Below are positions 44,388-53,048 of a stretch of 64,000 nt of DNA, one piece after another; the stretch's first letter is position 1, and each line of letters begins with the position of its first letter. The stretch is taken from NCBI GenBank assembly GCA_034399355.1, contig JAXMMT010000010.1, positions 1 to 64,000 on the forward strand, read 5' to 3'. The position numbers and the translations under genes were made by a program. The notes beneath the pieces are model-generated. The model saw only the letters and a list, made by a program, of their open reading frames with translations. It was not told the DNA's origin and ran no database searches. Source of the stretch: UBA2279 sp034399355. GTDB lineage: Bacteria > Actinomycetota > Coriobacteriia > Anaerosomatales > Anaerosomataceae.

Positions 44388-45455
44388 CTACTGCGCAACA
44401 CCGGAATCGAAGAACCTGGTCGTGCGCTTCGCGATCCACACGAGCGAGAGCATCACCGGTACCTCGACAAGGACGCCCACGACCGTGACGAGCGTCGCAC
44501 CCGATGACAGGCCGAACAGCGCGATGGCTACGGCGACCGCCAGCTCAAAGAAGTTGGATGCGCCGATGAACCCGGCTGGTGCTGCCACAGGATGTGGCAG
44601 TCGCCACGCACATCCCCAGCCGTAGCTGATGGCGAAGATGAGGTACGTCTGAATCATCAGCGGCACCGCGATGAGCAGGATGTGCGCCGGATTCGAGACG
44701 ATCGTCTCGCCCTGGAAGATGAAGATGATAATCAGGGTCGCAAGCAAGGCGACGATCGTGGTCGGACCGAACTTCGGCAGAAACTCGGAGTCGAACCACT
44801 CTTGCCCCCTCCGCTTGATGAGACTGACTCGGGAGATCCATCCGGCGGCGAGTGGCACGACCACGAACAGCACTACTGAAAGAATGACGGTGTCGTAGGG
44901 AACGACCACGTCCGTCAGACCCAGCAGGAACATGACGATCGGCGCAAAGGCGAACAACAGGATCAGGTCGTTCACGGCAACTTGAACGAGCGTGTAGGCG
45001 GGGTCACCGTCGGCAAGGTAGGACCACACGAAGACCATGGCCGTGCAGGGTGCAGCGCCGAGGAGTACCGCGCCCGCAAGGTACTCTCGGGCAAGATCGA
45101 CCGGGATCCACTTCGTGAACACGACGTTGAAGAAGAACCACGCGATGGCGTACATCGTGAACGGCTTGATGAGCCAGTTGGTGACCGTGGTGACCACGAG
45201 CCCCTGCTTGCGCTCGCCCACACGCTTCAGCGACGCGAAGTCGATCTGAAGCATCATCGGGTAGATCATCAGCCATATGAGAACCGCAACGGGGATGGAT
45301 ATCTGCGCGTAGGTGAACTTCGACAGCCAGTCGGCAACCTGCGGCCACACATTGCCGACCGTCGTCCCTGCGACGATGCACAGCGCCACCCATAGGGTCA
45401 GATAGCGTTCGAACACGCCCATGCGCTTCTTCTCGGCAAGCACCGCGTCGGCCAT
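44388..45455 (-). CDS. acr3: Acr3-family arsenite efflux transporter
   Basis: The 355-residue transporter has about ten membrane helices and the Acr3 signature with the essential Cys (GAAPCTAMVFVWSYLADGD) followed by VQVAVNDLILLFAFAP. It exports arsenite using the membrane potential. The ATG at 45453-45455 has AAGGAGGAG just upstream. It converges with the heliorhodopsin, 3 bases apart. A promoter with an inverted-repeat operator lies upstream, but no arsR or arsC gene is near. Confidence 0.95.
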   Translation of the reverse strand: MADAVLAEKKRMGVFERYLTLWVALCIVAGTTVGNVWPQVADWLSKFTYAQISIPVAVLIWLMIYPMMLQIDFASLKRVGERKQGLVVTTVTNWLIKPFTMYAIAWFFFNVVFTKWIPVDLAREYLAGAVLLGAAPCTAMVFVWSYLADGDPAYTLVQVAVNDLILLFAFAPIVMFLLGLTDVVVPYDTVILSVVLFVVVPLAAGWISRVSLIKRRGQEWFDSEFLPKFGPTTIVALLATLIIIFIFQGETIVSNPAHILLIAVPLMIQTYLIFAISYGWGCAWRLPHPVAAPAGFIGASNFFELAVAVAIALFGLSSGATLVTVVGVLVEVPVMLSLVWIAKRTTRFFDSGVAQ

Positions 45456-45489
45456 CTGCTCCTCCTTGTAAGCACGTTCCAATGCGCCG

Positions 45490-45518
45490 AGGATACTCAA
45501 ACGCACGTTTGAGTACAA
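45490..45518 (-). promoter_or_regulatory. acr3 promoter with perfect operator palindrome in the spacer
   Basis: On the minus strand TTGTAC (45518-45513) and TATCCT (45495-45490) are 17 bases apart. A perfect inverted repeat, TACTCAAACG-CA-CGTTTGAGTA (45494-45515), covers the spacer and both box edges. CAAA...TTTG dyads of this kind are typical of ArsR/SmtB-family operators, so arsenite-responsive repression is likely (inference). Confidence 0.75.
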
Positions 45519-45582
45519 GCAAGAACCGCTCTCGCGCTAGAATGGGGGCAGGAAGCGTCCGCACAGACGAAGGGGGGCCGTT

Positions 45583-46302
45583 ATGGACAGACGCGCACGT
45601 ACAAGAGTAGTGGTAGCTCTGGTCGGATTGATGATGCTCACAGCCGCACTGTCAGGATGTTGCTCTCTGCTCGAGAGCGCCAGCCGTGAAGTGCCAGTCA
45701 TGTCAGACGAGAAGTCCACCGCCAACACCGAGCCAACACTGGACGAATGGGCGCGCTCGGATACGAAGACCGGCAAGTTCGAACTCACCACCGTGTATCA
45801 GGATGGCCGGACGCTGTTTCAGACCGGCGAGTTTTGGCTTGAGGACAAGAAGGTGCGCTACGACCTCTACGAGGACGGTGCGCTCATCCGTTCAATCCTA
45901 ACCCCCGACGGTATCGATGCCTTCTTCGCGCAGCACGACGAGAAAATCTGCGAGCCTTCCGTCGCCGACGGCCCTTACTACCTCCGACAGTTCTCGGTTC
46001 CCTCCAAAACCGCAATCGAAGACGGCGTTGACGAAGCGACCGGTGCCACGCGAATGAAGTACGTGCAGCAGGAGACCTACGCGATCGAAGGTTCCGCCAA
46101 CGGCTGGTATTCCGAAGACATCACCTATCTGGTCGAAGACGGCACGGTCGTCGGCATCATCACCCGCGGGTGCGTTCCCGAGGACGATGGCACCATCGGA
46201 GAGCTTCAGACCTCGCGCCGTATCTTCACGAGTCTCGAGGTGGGCGGCGACATCCCAGCAGGGACGTTCGACCTGCCCTATCCGGTGCAAGACGTCGACT
46301 GA
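45583..46302 (+). CDS. Lipoprotein of unknown function
   Basis: The 239-residue protein has a lipoprotein signal (LVGLMMLTAALSGC, lipobox ALSGC) and a mature beta-rich domain with repeated strands (GKFELTTVYQDGRTLFQTGE, KVRYDLYEDGALIRSI). This is reminiscent of lipid-carrier folds such as LolA/LppX, though I cannot confirm this. The start follows a GGGGG-rich site. It converges on the radical SAM gene, with stops abutting. Confidence 0.7.
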   Translation: MDRRARTRVVVALVGLMMLTAALSGCCSLLESASREVPVMSDEKSTANTEPTLDEWARSDTKTGKFELTTVYQDGRTLFQTGEFWLEDKKVRYDLYEDGALIRSILTPDGIDAFFAQHDEKICEPSVADGPYYLRQFSVPSKTAIEDGVDEATGATRMKYVQQETYAIEGSANGWYSEDITYLVEDGTVVGIITRGCVPEDDGTIGELQTSRRIFTSLEVGGDIPAGTFDLPYPVQDVD

Positions 46303-47844
46303 TCACAGGCGGTTCAGGCGCTCAAGGTAGCGCATGTAGTCCGGGTCATCCACGAACGCCCTGACGCGCTTGTGTCCCACGGCGAGCGCATGCACCGGCG
46401 CCAGCTTGTACTCAACGTGCAGCCTTCCCCACCAGTAGAGGCGCCGCCACACGCCGAATCTCGCAAGAAAGCGCTTCTGCGCAACGCCCAAACGTCGCCA
46501 GCGCGCGAAGACCGCACGTAGGAACGTGAGCACGATGCGCCGAATCGAGTAGAACTTACGGTACTGCTCGGCCACCAACTGCTGCATCTCGGCCGGAGCC
46601 ATCTTCCGTGGCGTGATGACGACATGCATGCCGTCGTAGTACGCAAGGTCGTCCGTCTTCTCGAACAGCAGCGCGTGGGCAGCTTCATGCGCACGGGTGC
46701 GCTTGGTGCCTGGAAGCGGCACCTCGAACAGGTACTGGAGCGAGCTGACGTACTTACGCGCATACTCCCCGTTGCGACGCACGGTCTCGCGGGTGTCATC
46801 GGCAAAAGCGATGAACATGCCATGGATGACCAGGCCGGCGCGCTTCATCGCACGCAGGGCTCGTGCGGTGCGCTTGCTGTCGATGCCCTTGCCGAGCGCA
46901 GCAAGGCTTTCGTCCGAGGAAGACTCCACGCCCACGCACACGACCGTCACCGTGGCCGCCTTGCGCAGTAACCTGAGGAACCGCTTGTCGATCGACCCGT
47001 CGCCGGTGAACGCAGAGTCCGCGCGAATCTGCGTCACGAGCGTCCGCGCAAAGCCCCGCTCGGCCACCTTTGCCAGGAAGCTCTCGAAGGCTCCCTTGTT
47101 AGCAGCGGCGTTGTCATCGACGAGGAATGTGGTGGGATAGCCCGCGTCTTGTGCCTGCATGAGCTCGTCGATGCTGCGATCATCGCTTCGCACAACGTAG
47201 CGAGGCCAGATCTCGCAGACTTCGCAGAAGTCGCAACGACTCGGACACCCGCGTGCTCGCCATGCCCACGCGACCGATGCCTGCTGGGCATCGAGCACCA
47301 ACGAGCGGTCCACCAGCGGCAACATGTCGAGTTCCTCATGTGTGAGCTGCCGCGCCGGGGGGCCCTCATGAAGGCCGCTGTCATCACGCCAGATGAGACC
47401 CGGGATGTCGCCCAGCCGATCGGAAGAACGCCCGAAAAAGACGTCGAGCAGCCTAGGGAACGTGAGCTCGGCCTCTCCACGCAACACGAAGTCGGCTCCC
47501 AGGTCGAGGCTCCGCTCCGGTGCGCAGGTAGGTTCAGGTCCGCCGAACACGACGGTAGCTTCCGGGTTGACCTCGCGCACAGCGGCGAGCAGCTCGGCCG
47601 TGCGCGGCATCGTGCAGGTGATCGCCGAGAAGCCGACAACGTCTGCCGAGGCGACGAAGTCGCGGTCGACAGAGCCCTTCCCGCTCACGTCCTCCACGAA
47701 CGCGCGGACGTCGTAGCCGAGGTCCCGGAGAACCGTGGCGAGCAGTGGCACACCCCGTCCCATGGCGACGTGAGAGTAGATGTTGAGACCGGGAGACCCG
47801 GCCTCGATGAGCGCGATGCGCTCGAGAGAATGCGTATCCAACAT
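46303..47844 (-). CDS. B12-binding domain radical SAM protein
   Basis: The 513-residue protein has an N-terminal cobalamin-binding-like domain (about 1-150: SHVAMGRGVPLLATVLRDLG and VVFGGPEPTCAPE). A radical SAM core follows with the cluster motif CPSRCDFCEVC. A helical C-terminal extension is typical of the BchE/methylthiotransferase-like group. The substrate is unknown. The ATG at 47842-47844 has GAGGGG upstream; the longer frame is not supported. Confidence 0.9.
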   Translation of the reverse strand: MLDTHSLERIALIEAGSPGLNIYSHVAMGRGVPLLATVLRDLGYDVRAFVEDVSGKGSVDRDFVASADVVGFSAITCTMPRTAELLAAVREVNPEATVVFGGPEPTCAPERSLDLGADFVLRGEAELTFPRLLDVFFGRSSDRLGDIPGLIWRDDSGLHEGPPARQLTHEELDMLPLVDRSLVLDAQQASVAWAWRARGCPSRCDFCEVCEIWPRYVVRSDDRSIDELMQAQDAGYPTTFLVDDNAAANKGAFESFLAKVAERGFARTLVTQIRADSAFTGDGSIDKRFLRLLRKAATVTVVCVGVESSSDESLAALGKGIDSKRTARALRAMKRAGLVIHGMFIAFADDTRETVRRNGEYARKYVSSLQYLFEVPLPGTKRTRAHEAAHALLFEKTDDLAYYDGMHVVITPRKMAPAEMQQLVAEQYRKFYSIRRIVLTFLRAVFARWRRLGVAQKRFLARFGVWRRLYWWGRLHVEYKLAPVHALAVGHKRVRAFVDDPDYMRYLERLNRL

Positions 47845-48047
47845 CAACAGCCCCTCGCCACCGCATGAAACCACGATTGTGTGCAGCAGCACGGGCGGCC
47901 ATGCAAGAGAGGCCGCCATAGGGAGTACGTATCCGCATGCGCGGAAGGCGAAACGCCGCACCCGAACCTTCTCGCTTGTCTTCACGCTTCCGTGTTGCGG
48001 ACTACGTAGCCGGCCCAGCACCCGTCCGTGAACCACCGTCGAAAGCC

Positions 48048-49025
48048 CTATCTCGCTCCCGGAAGACCTCGTTCCACCATGAAGCGCACCGCTTCATTCA
48101 TGTTGATCGGCATGAGCCGAGTCCCAGGGTGACTTGAAGTCCACACTCGAAGCATCTCATCGACGAAACCCTGACCCACCGACTCCACACCATCGAAGTC
48201 GACATCGACCTCCACGAAGCGATCAAGGCCCTCCAGCAGCAGTTTGGCTTCGCTCCTCGAGATCAGCCGGGTGCCGTACGTGAGGAGCTTGACCGCCGGG
48301 CGACTCCTGTCGAACTCCAGGTCGTGAGTGAATTCACCGAACACATCGGCCATCGTCCGAGCGCTGTTGACGTTGATGCGACACCGGACCTTGGTTCCAT
48401 CACGGTCCCGGTCCCGCTCGACGCTCTGATCTTCGATCACATTGTCCACGACCCAACGCCAGCCGTTCGCAGCGAGTTCGAACCGGTCGACCGCTTTCGA
48501 TGTGAAGAAGATGCCCTGGCCGCTGTGATGTGCAGGGTCCGTCGTGCGCTTGCCTTTGGAGAGTTCCTGGATAGCCGAGAGATCATCCGGGAGGCCGATC
48601 TCCGTACGCAAGCGCGCCAGCGCACCGACACCGTCGTCAGCCACTTCGAAGGCGAGTACCTCCGTGGTCACCCAGACCCGCACCCACGCCGTCGTACCCG
48701 CCGAGTGGTCTATGGCGTTGTTCAGCATCTCACCGAACGCGTACTCGACGACATGCACGGCGGGCAAGGACGCATCCAGGCTGAGCCCTGCGGCGACATC
48801 GCGCCAGACTTCGTGTTCTGCCAGCCCGGGAAGCGGCAACGCAAGATCCAGATCCGGTGCGCCGAGCGGGTCCAACGCCGCCTCGACCGCGTCGAGATTG
48901 AAGACGCGATGTCCGCCGACAGTGCGGTCGAACGGAATCAGCCCGGTATTCGCCATCTCCCTGACTTTGGAGACGGAGAACCCAAGCGTTTCGGCAACGC
49001 CACCTATGCGAACCCTCGTGACCAC
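48048..49025 (-). CDS. HTH-HATPase-DUF4325 (STAS-like) regulator
   Basis: The product is about 325 residues in three parts. A MerR/excisionase-type winged helix (about 4-55: ETLGFSVSKVREMANTGLIP, GGHRVFNLDAVE) is followed by a GHKL ATPase domain (about 70-210: AFGEMLNNAIDHSAG, VADDGVG, GQGIFFTSKAVDRFE). A STAS-like DUF4325 domain ends the protein (about 235-325: LISRSEAKLLLEGLD, VDFDGVESVGQGFVDEMLR). This puts DNA binding, an anti-sigma-type ATPase and an antagonist-type fold in one chain. The GTG at 49025 fits the ribosome site; 49034 is the outer limit. Confidence 0.88.
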   Translation of the reverse strand: MVTRVRIGGVAETLGFSVSKVREMANTGLIPFDRTVGGHRVFNLDAVEAALDPLGAPDLDLALPLPGLAEHEVWRDVAAGLSLDASLPAVHVVEYAFGEMLNNAIDHSAGTTAWVRVWVTTEVLAFEVADDGVGALARLRTEIGLPDDLSAIQELSKGKRTTDPAHHSGQGIFFTSKAVDRFELAANGWRWVVDNVIEDQSVERDRDRDGTKVRCRINVNSARTMADVFGEFTHDLEFDRSRPAVKLLTYGTRLISRSEAKLLLEGLDRFVEVDVDFDGVESVGQGFVDEMLRVWTSSHPGTRLMPINMNEAVRFMVERGLPGAR

Positions 49026-49051
49026 AGCCAACACCCTCGCTGATATCGCGG

Positions 49052-49113
49052 AATCTAATGCAATGTAGATTATACTGCGCTTTCACCTGAAAAATCTATA
49101 TTTCCGTAGATTT
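49052..49113 (-). promoter_or_regulatory. Promoter and paired inverted repeats upstream of the DUF4325 regulator
   Basis: Two inverted repeats share the form AATCTA-N8-TAGATT. One is at 49052-49071, the other at 49092-49113 with one more matching base per arm. A further half site, AATCTA, is at 49135-49140. On the minus strand TATAAT (49074-49069) overlaps the first repeat, and the second covers the poor -35 region. The spacing suggests a dimeric HTH protein controlling this promoter, most simply the adjacent regulator itself. Confidence 0.7.
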
Positions 49114-49152
49114 CGTCCTCAAATGACGTAGAGGAATCTACACCCCGTACGC

Positions 49153-49269
49153 TCAGTCGCTTGCGCACACGCCGTGCTCGGCCTCGGGCCGCATCTCGAT
49201 CGCGTGGTGTGGGCACACTTCGGCGCAGATACCGCAGCCCTTGTACGTGAGGTCGATGACAGGCGGCAT
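49153..49269 (-). CDS. Very short ferredoxin-like protein or remnant
   Basis: A 38-codon frame contains YKGCGICAEVCPHHAIEM. This is a single [4Fe-4S] motif in which the first Cys of CxxCxxCxxxCP is Tyr, though another Cys occurs near the end (GVCASD). Full-length family members are longer. The ribosome site is weak. It may be a decayed ferredoxin gene or a true microprotein. Confidence 0.45.
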   Translation of the reverse strand: MPPVIDLTYKGCGICAEVCPHHAIEMRPEAEHGVCASD

Positions 49270-49368
49270 GCCCTGCTGATGAGCGGGAATCGACAGGCTG
49301 AAAGTTCAGGTGCCGCATGAAAAGAAAGAGGCGCGATCACGAATGACCACGCCTACCTGCAAGTTCTA

Positions 49369-49445
49369 TGGCGGGAGTGACGGGGCTCGAACCCGCGACC
49401 TCTGGCTTGACAGGCCAGCGCTCTAACCAGCTGAGCTACACCCCC
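49369..49445 (-). tRNA. tRNA-Asp (GUC)
   Basis: A 77-base cloverleaf with encoded CCA. The anticodon stem CTGGC/GCCAG encloses CTGTCAA, giving GTC. The T arm is GGGTTCGAGCCCC, and the acceptor GGGGGTG pairs with CACTCCC. Confidence 0.97.
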
Positions 49446-49582
49446 AAGTGGGTGTGTCCGCTTTCGCGGACAGCACGCGGAATATTACCAGCGACCCGCC
49501 GCCCTGTCTACAGCGATCTCTGCGACGTGTCGCCGAGAATCTCCGCCATCTCGGCCGCCCCCAGGTACTCACGGGTCTGCGA

Positions 49583-50461
49583 TCATTCCCACTCGAGCAG
49601 GACGTGGTACTCGCGCTCGTAGTCCTCAACGGTGAACGGCTCCGGCGCGGCATGCCACGGCATCGTCCAGCGCTCCTCGGTGAGGTTCGTGAAGTTGTGG
49701 TGCACGAAGCGCTCACTCACGCCAAAGTCGAGCAGCGGGTCATTCACCGACATCCCGAACAGACACGGTACCTCGTAGGGTCCGGCGAGTTCATCACCCG
49801 AAATCGTCAGGATCTCGTCCACCTGTGCGATCAGCGTATCCAGCGAGTCGAGGGTGAAGCTCTCGAGACGTCGGCGCAGATCCGCGGTCGTCTCGAACTT
49901 GCCCGCCGTCTTCATGAACCAGGCCAGCGCGGCGGTGCCGGTACGCGAACGCAGCGCACCCGCCAAGCCCTGTCGGGCGGCCCGAGAGCGCACGGTGAAC
50001 AGCGCCGCCTGCACTGCGAGCAGCTTCACGCGCGAGTGGCGTAGGCATTCGCAGCCGGTGAATGGGGCCAGCAGACACACGCGGTCGATCCGATCCGCGT
50101 GCAGTTGGAGCGAGCGCATCGTGAGCGCGCCGCCGAAGGAGAAGCCGAGGAGCGAGAAACGTTCTGCGCCGATGGCGTCCGCGAGATGGCCGATCGTCTC
50201 GGCCACCAGGAGGCTCGAGAAGGGCGCGGAGAAGGGCTCGCTGCCGCCGTAACCCGGAAGCTCGAAGAAGTGTACGCGATAGCGCTGACCGACGAAGCGG
50301 ATGAGCGGCTCCCAGTCATCGATCAGCGAGATGGTCGCCGGTACGATGATGACTGGCGGACCATCGCCGAACACACCCACGTTGAGGCGCGTCAGAGGCA
50401 GGTCGAACAGCCGGTGAATGACTTCGTCGTCAGCAACGCGATCGGCGATACAGGTCGTCAT
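49583..50461 (-). CDS. Alpha/beta hydrolase
   Basis: The 292-residue protein has the alpha/beta hydrolase fold. The oxyanion region is near PPVIIVPATISLIDDWEPL, the nucleophile elbow is GFSFGG, and the likely acid and His lie in the C-terminal third (MSVNDPLLDF, ERFVHHNF). The substrate is unknown. It is divergent from the membrane protein at 50.65 kb. Confidence 0.88.
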   Translation of the reverse strand: MTTCIADRVADDEVIHRLFDLPLTRLNVGVFGDGPPVIIVPATISLIDDWEPLIRFVGQRYRVHFFELPGYGGSEPFSAPFSSLLVAETIGHLADAIGAERFSLLGFSFGGALTMRSLQLHADRIDRVCLLAPFTGCECLRHSRVKLLAVQAALFTVRSRAARQGLAGALRSRTGTAALAWFMKTAGKFETTADLRRRLESFTLDSLDTLIAQVDEILTISGDELAGPYEVPCLFGMSVNDPLLDFGVSERFVHHNFTNLTEERWTMPWHAAPEPFTVEDYEREYHVLLEWE

Positions 50462-50651
50462 CGCGTCTCCTTCGTGGGCCAGAAGTTGCGTCGCCGATTA
50501 TGCCGTCCCACAACGCCGAACGCAAACCCTACAGCTCAGCGTGTCGAAAGATACTGGATTCGTGCCGAGTCCCGGCGAGTCTATACCCTGCCTCGGGTAT
50601 GATTGCCTCAACCGCACGATTCTCCACCGCACATCAGACGAAAGGGGCCCG

Positions 50652-51398
50652 GTGAAACTACTCAAGAGCTGGCGCGCCCGGCTCGCCATAATCCTCGTCG
50701 CAAGCTCCGCCGCCCTTTACCTCGTCCACTACCTGATCTTCCACGACTTCCACCACATCGCCATCTACACGGTGCACGACATCGCGTTTCTGCCACTCGA
50801 GGTCCTGCTCGTCACGATGGTGCTCCACACACTGCTGGAACGTCGCGCCAAGCGGGAGATGCTCTACAAGCTCAACATGGTGATCGGCGCGTTCTTCTCG
50901 GAAGTGGGTACCGGGCTTCTCGGCAGACTTGCCTCGTTCGGCGAGAACGTCGAAGACGTCCGGAGCGATCTGGTCGTCAGGCCCTCGTGGACACACCGGG
51001 AGTTCGCCAACGCCACGCGTGAACTCAGCTCCTACGATTTCAGGACAGATGCCGGCCGAGGCGATCTTGCAGAGTTGCGCGACTTCCTGGTGTCGAAGCG
51101 CGACTTCCTGCTGCGCTTGCTGGAGAACCCCAACCTGCTCGAGCACGAGTCGTTCACGGACTCGCTGTGGGCGGTCTTCCATCTTGCCGAGGAACTCGAG
51201 TACCGCACCGACATCGGCTCGCTCCCGCCGACCGACCTGGCGCACCTCTCCGGCGACATCAAGCGTGCGCTTGGCGCACTCACTGTCGAGTGGGTCCAGC
51301 ACCTGGAGCACCTCAAAGACTCCTACCCGTACCTGTTCTCGCTCGCAGTGCGCGTCAACCCGCTCGACTCGCAGGCCCACGTGGAGGTCACGGCATGA
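50652..51398 (+). CDS. Two-helix membrane protein with helical cytoplasmic domain
   Basis: The 248-residue protein has two N-terminal membrane helices (about 10-28 and 38-62: YTVHDIAFLPLEVLLVTMVL). A helical cytoplasmic domain follows (RRAKREMLYKLNMVIGAFF, then ELRDFLVSKRDFLLRLLENP). The GTG start has AAAGGGG upstream. The stop overlaps the next start (ATGA), so the two are coupled. The inverted repeat ATACCC-N6-GGGTAT (50583-50600) sits in the promoter region. Family unknown. Confidence 0.75.
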   Translation: MKLLKSWRARLAIILVASSAALYLVHYLIFHDFHHIAIYTVHDIAFLPLEVLLVTMVLHTLLERRAKREMLYKLNMVIGAFFSEVGTGLLGRLASFGENVEDVRSDLVVRPSWTHREFANATRELSSYDFRTDAGRGDLAELRDFLVSKRDFLLRLLENPNLLEHESFTDSLWAVFHLAEELEYRTDIGSLPPTDLAHLSGDIKRALGALTVEWVQHLEHLKDSYPYLFSLAVRVNPLDSQAHVEVTA

Positions 51399-52153
51399 TG
51401 CTGGCGAGTGACGTGCGCTTCGACGGGATCATCGCGGCGGGCGAGTCCGCCGTGGCGACCATGTTCGGCTGGCTCGACGACGAACTCGAGTTCGACCGCA
51501 CGGTGCCAGCATTCGTCGGCTCGCTCTTCACGATTCGCAGCGCACGCAACCTCAAGGCGGTGCACCTTTTGTGCACCGCCGGTTACGCGGTAGAGGCCCA
51601 AACGCTCCTGCGCAACATGGTCGAAGATGCGGTCACGCTCGGCTACATCTCCACCAAGCCCGAGAAGCTCGCCAAAGACTGGCTGAGCTTCGAGAACCCG
51701 CGACTCGCGAGCGGCACCGACCTCCTCGCGATGCTGCAGCAGGACCCCACCGAGGAGATCGACACTGCGACACCGGAGCCCACGCGGTTCGCACGGTGGA
51801 CGCGTCTGTCCCTGTTTGCGATGGCCAAGCGCGCCGATGCTGTTGTGCCCGGTATCGCCGAGTATCTCGACTATGTGTATCCGGTGCTCTCCGACCGTGC
51901 TCACGGCAACACCTCGAGCAGCACAAGCTACGCGAAGGCGCACCCTGGCGGGACGCTCGAAGCGCTCTATAGGCCCTCGGCCAGCCAGGTCGATATCACG
52001 CTCTGCAATGCGGTGACGGTGGCGCTTGCCACCGTTGAGCGCGCGAAAGCGTTGGGCGTTAAACTCGATTTCACGCCACTGGAGCAAGCCGAGCGGGACG
52101 TCTACGCCGCCTGCGGTCTGCCCGTGGGACCACCCATCAACAGCGAAGAGTGA
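51395..52153 (+). CDS. DUF5677-like protein
   Basis: The 252-residue, mostly helical protein has LLRNMVEDAVTLGYISTKPE and YPVLSDRAHGNTSSS, a pattern I associate with DUF5677/HEPN-like families. GGAGGT precedes the ATG inside the previous gene. Coupling with a membrane protein suggests a shared task. HEPN-like relationships would hint at RNase activity, but I see no clear Rx4-6H motif beyond this resemblance. Confidence 0.7.
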   Translation: MMLASDVRFDGIIAAGESAVATMFGWLDDELEFDRTVPAFVGSLFTIRSARNLKAVHLLCTAGYAVEAQTLLRNMVEDAVTLGYISTKPEKLAKDWLSFENPRLASGTDLLAMLQQDPTEEIDTATPEPTRFARWTRLSLFAMAKRADAVVPGIAEYLDYVYPVLSDRAHGNTSSSTSYAKAHPGGTLEALYRPSASQVDITLCNAVTVALATVERAKALGVKLDFTPLEQAERDVYAACGLPVGPPINSEE

Positions 52154-52283
52154 CGCGCAGCACCTTTCGCGCTACCATGAGTGGCAATGGGAACCTCTTG
52201 GACATCCCTTCTCAGCCGAAACCGGCGAGGCGCCCGCAGCGCCGGTGCACTCCCCCCACTCACTTCTTTTTCTGGTATCTCCG

Positions 52284-52307
52284 CGCCCACGGCACCTGCC
52301 GTGGGCG
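52284..52307 (+). terminator. Hairpin terminator after the DUF5677-like gene
   Basis: The arms CGCCCACGGC and GCCGTGGGCG form a 10-bp stem around ACCT, followed by TCTTC. It lies 130 bases past the stop. The rest of the 52154-52554 gap holds no convincing gene except a weak 49-codon frame. Confidence 0.55.
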
Positions 52308-52363
52308 TCTTCACGTCCCCAAAGCGCAGCCAGTCGCTCGTAGAACGGGAGGTCGATTGCAGC

Positions 52364-52513
52364 ATGCGGCGCATTCGCTCCACGAGACCGCGTAAGCGGC
52401 CCGGGCACTACGCGTTCGCCTCGGCGCTACAGCACAGCATCGATGTGTCGAGGGACACGTACCTCCGCCCGAAAGAGCGCCGCGTGCTCTCGTATGGGCA
52501 GGCGCACCTCTAG
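52364..52513 (+). CDS. Possible 49-residue basic protein
   Basis: An ATG with GGGAGG about 8 bases upstream opens a 49-codon frame rich in Arg (MRRIRSTRPRKRPGHYAF). It ends just before the acetyltransferase gene. I know no family, and high-GC chance frames of this size are common, so this is a weak call. Confidence 0.25.
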   Translation: MRRIRSTRPRKRPGHYAFASALQHSIDVSRDTYLRPKERRVLSYGQAHL

Positions 52514-52554
52514 CTCTGCTACGCTACCTCTCAGCCCGAGCCGGGAGGACACGC

Positions 52555-53010
52555 ATGCGCGTCGAACGTGCCGACATCAGCGACGCCGAGGAGATACTAA
52601 CGCTCATCAAGCGAGCGTTCACGCCCGTCGGCGAGCAGTATGACGACCCGGATCTACCCCCTCTTGCCGAGACACTCGACGAACACCGCGCGATCTACGC
52701 ACGCGGTGTCGTGCTGAAGGCGATCGAGGACGACCGCATCGTCGGTTCGGTGCAGGGCATCTTGCAGGAGGACGGCTGCTGCTACATCGCGCGCCTCGTG
52801 GTGGAGCCGATGCTGCAGAGCCGCGGCATCGGGCGCACGCTCGCGATGGAGCTTGAGAAGCAGTTCCCGGAGGCAACCGGCTTCTCGCTCTTCACCGGGC
52901 ACCGCAGCGAGGAGACGCTGGGGCTGTACAGCTCGCTCGGCTACGTCGAGACGCGGCGAGAACGCGTGAACGACACGCTTACGCTCGTGTGGATGGAGAA
53001 GCGGGGCTAG
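52555..53010 (+). CDS. GNAT family N-acetyltransferase
   Basis: The 151-residue protein has the GNAT fold with acetyl-CoA loop motif VEPMLQSRGIGRTLAMELE and a C-terminal ETLGLYSSLGYVETRR. GGGAGG precedes the ATG. The substrate is unknown. Confidence 0.92.
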   Translation: MRVERADISDAEEILTLIKRAFTPVGEQYDDPDLPPLAETLDEHRAIYARGVVLKAIEDDRIVGSVQGILQEDGCCYIARLVVEPMLQSRGIGRTLAMELEKQFPEATGFSLFTGHRSEETLGLYSSLGYVETRRERVNDTLTLVWMEKRG

Positions 53011-53048
53011 GGACGGCGCGACACCCAGAGGTGAAGCTATGGTGAGTG

